Shown here: in pieces, positions 23,195 to 23,499 of the stretch
Layout: each line of letters begins with the position of its first letter
Position numbering within the stretch: position 1 is the stretch's first letter
DNA from: JAVBKB01 sp031554275
GTDB lineage: Bacteria; Bacillota; Bacilli; JARBTR01
Length of the DNA: 23,499 bases
Assembly (NCBI GenBank): GCA_031554275.1
Contig: JAVBKB010000201.1
Location: 1 to 23,499 of the forward strand
Reading direction: 5' to 3'
Notes under the pieces: generated by a model
Told to the model about the DNA's origin: nothing
Database searches by the model: none
Seen by the model: only the letters and a program-made list of their open reading frames with translations
Made by a program: the position numbers and the translations under genes

Positions 23195-23310
23195 TTTCTG
23201 CGTCTCCTTTTTTGCTCAATAAATCTATTGGAATTTGTTGCTATTCAACAGAATTTATGAGATTTTGTTTAAATTTTGATTTAATTGTTAGATAACCTAA
23301 GGCATTTTTT

Positions 23311-23340
23311 TTGTAAAAGAAATAATTGCTAGATTATAAT
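23311..23340 (+). promoter_or_regulatory. Sigma-A-like promoter facing the probable ctaB
   Basis: TTGTAA (23311-23316) and TATAAT (23335-23340) at 18-bp spacing. The transcript would start near 23347, leaving a leader of about 90 nt. GTAAACCG (23342-23349) can pair with CGGCTTTAC about 12 nt downstream, but its first bases lie upstream of that start site. Confidence 0.55.
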
Positions 23341-23435
23341 GTAAACCGAACGAGGATAAGCGGCTTTACTTTTACTGCAAGAGTATACTACATTTCGCTA
23401 ATTTTCGTTAGTATTTTACCCTGGAGTGTCAATAA

Positions 23436-23499
23436 ATGAAAATAGCACCTATTAATTCAGTTGAAATGAGTATAAATAGCAACAATATTCGGGTCAATC
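23436..23499 (+). CDS. ctaB: 5' end of a gene, probably ctaB (heme O synthase), cut by window end
   Basis: An ATG with TGGAG about 9 nt upstream begins an open frame of 21 codons to the window edge, MKIAPINSVEMSINSNNIRV. The polar N-terminus is not diagnostic; protoheme IX farnesyltransferases do start with a short variable cytoplasmic tail. The call rests on position: ctaB is the divergent neighbour of ctaA in Bacillus, and a good promoter faces it. Another gene is possible. Confidence 0.5.
   Translation, partial: MKIAPINSVEMSINSNNIRVN

Noticed and set aside
1..23499. CRISPR array, tRNA, rRNA, prophage or insertion sequence
   Set aside because: I saw no regularly spaced direct repeats with unique spacers, no cloverleaf or rRNA sequence, and no transposase, integrase or phage structural gene.

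Overview
The window looks like chromosome of an AT-rich, aerobic Gram-positive of the order Bacillales (Bacillota). The reasons are the Shine-Dalgarno sites (AAGGAGG, AAAGGGG), frequent TTG/GTG starts, sigma-A-like promoters, strong intrinsic terminators, and gene blocks known from Bacillus and relatives: rnhC/zapA-cvpA-mutS2, ylaL-ylaN-ftsW-pycA and ctaA/ctaB, plus a fadN-fadA-fadE beta-oxidation cluster. In Bacillus subtilis these blocks lie at separate loci; here they are joined. I cannot name the genus from sequence alone.

Layout. 1-1100: C-terminal part of a class B penicillin-binding protein of the PBP3/MecA-like type, cut by the window edge. 1101-1779: terminators, a doubtful 96-codon ORF and a 21-codon ORF with a very good ribosome site. 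1780-7347: fadN, fadA, fadE, the core fatty-acid beta-oxidation enzymes. 7511-8455 (minus): rnhC (RNase HIII). 8646-9442: zapA and cvpA, divergent from rnhC. 9585-11936: mutS2. The polX gene that usually sits between cvpA and mutS2 is missing. 11937-12412: tandem repeats copied from the mutS2 tail, a 27-codon membrane peptide gene, and a nested inverted repeat. 12413-13190: ylaL-like and ylaN. 13524-14693: ftsW. 14821-18258: pycA. 18300-22206: an AT-rich insert relative to the usual pycA-ctaA junction, holding a lipoprotein gene (minus) and a secreted M60/enhancin-type metallopeptidase (plus) with two C-terminal 91-residue repeats. 22301-23194 (minus): ctaA. 23436-end: the start of a divergent gene, probably ctaB.

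How the genes fit together. FadE, FadN and FadA make acetyl-CoA from acyl-CoA. Pyruvate carboxylase supplies oxaloacetate to accept it. CtaA (with CtaB) makes heme A for aa3-type oxidases that re-oxidise the carriers. ZapA and FtsW serve division, and the PBP and FtsW serve wall synthesis. The M60 protease and the lipoprotein are accessory surface or secreted functions and the most lineage-specific part of the window. I see no phage, IS element, CRISPR array, tRNA or rRNA. The most interesting material is small: gene-end duplications at rnhC and mutS2, long imperfect inverted repeats, micro-ORFs with excellent ribosome sites, a missing conserved cysteine in CtaA and the unclassified repeat domain of the M60 protein.
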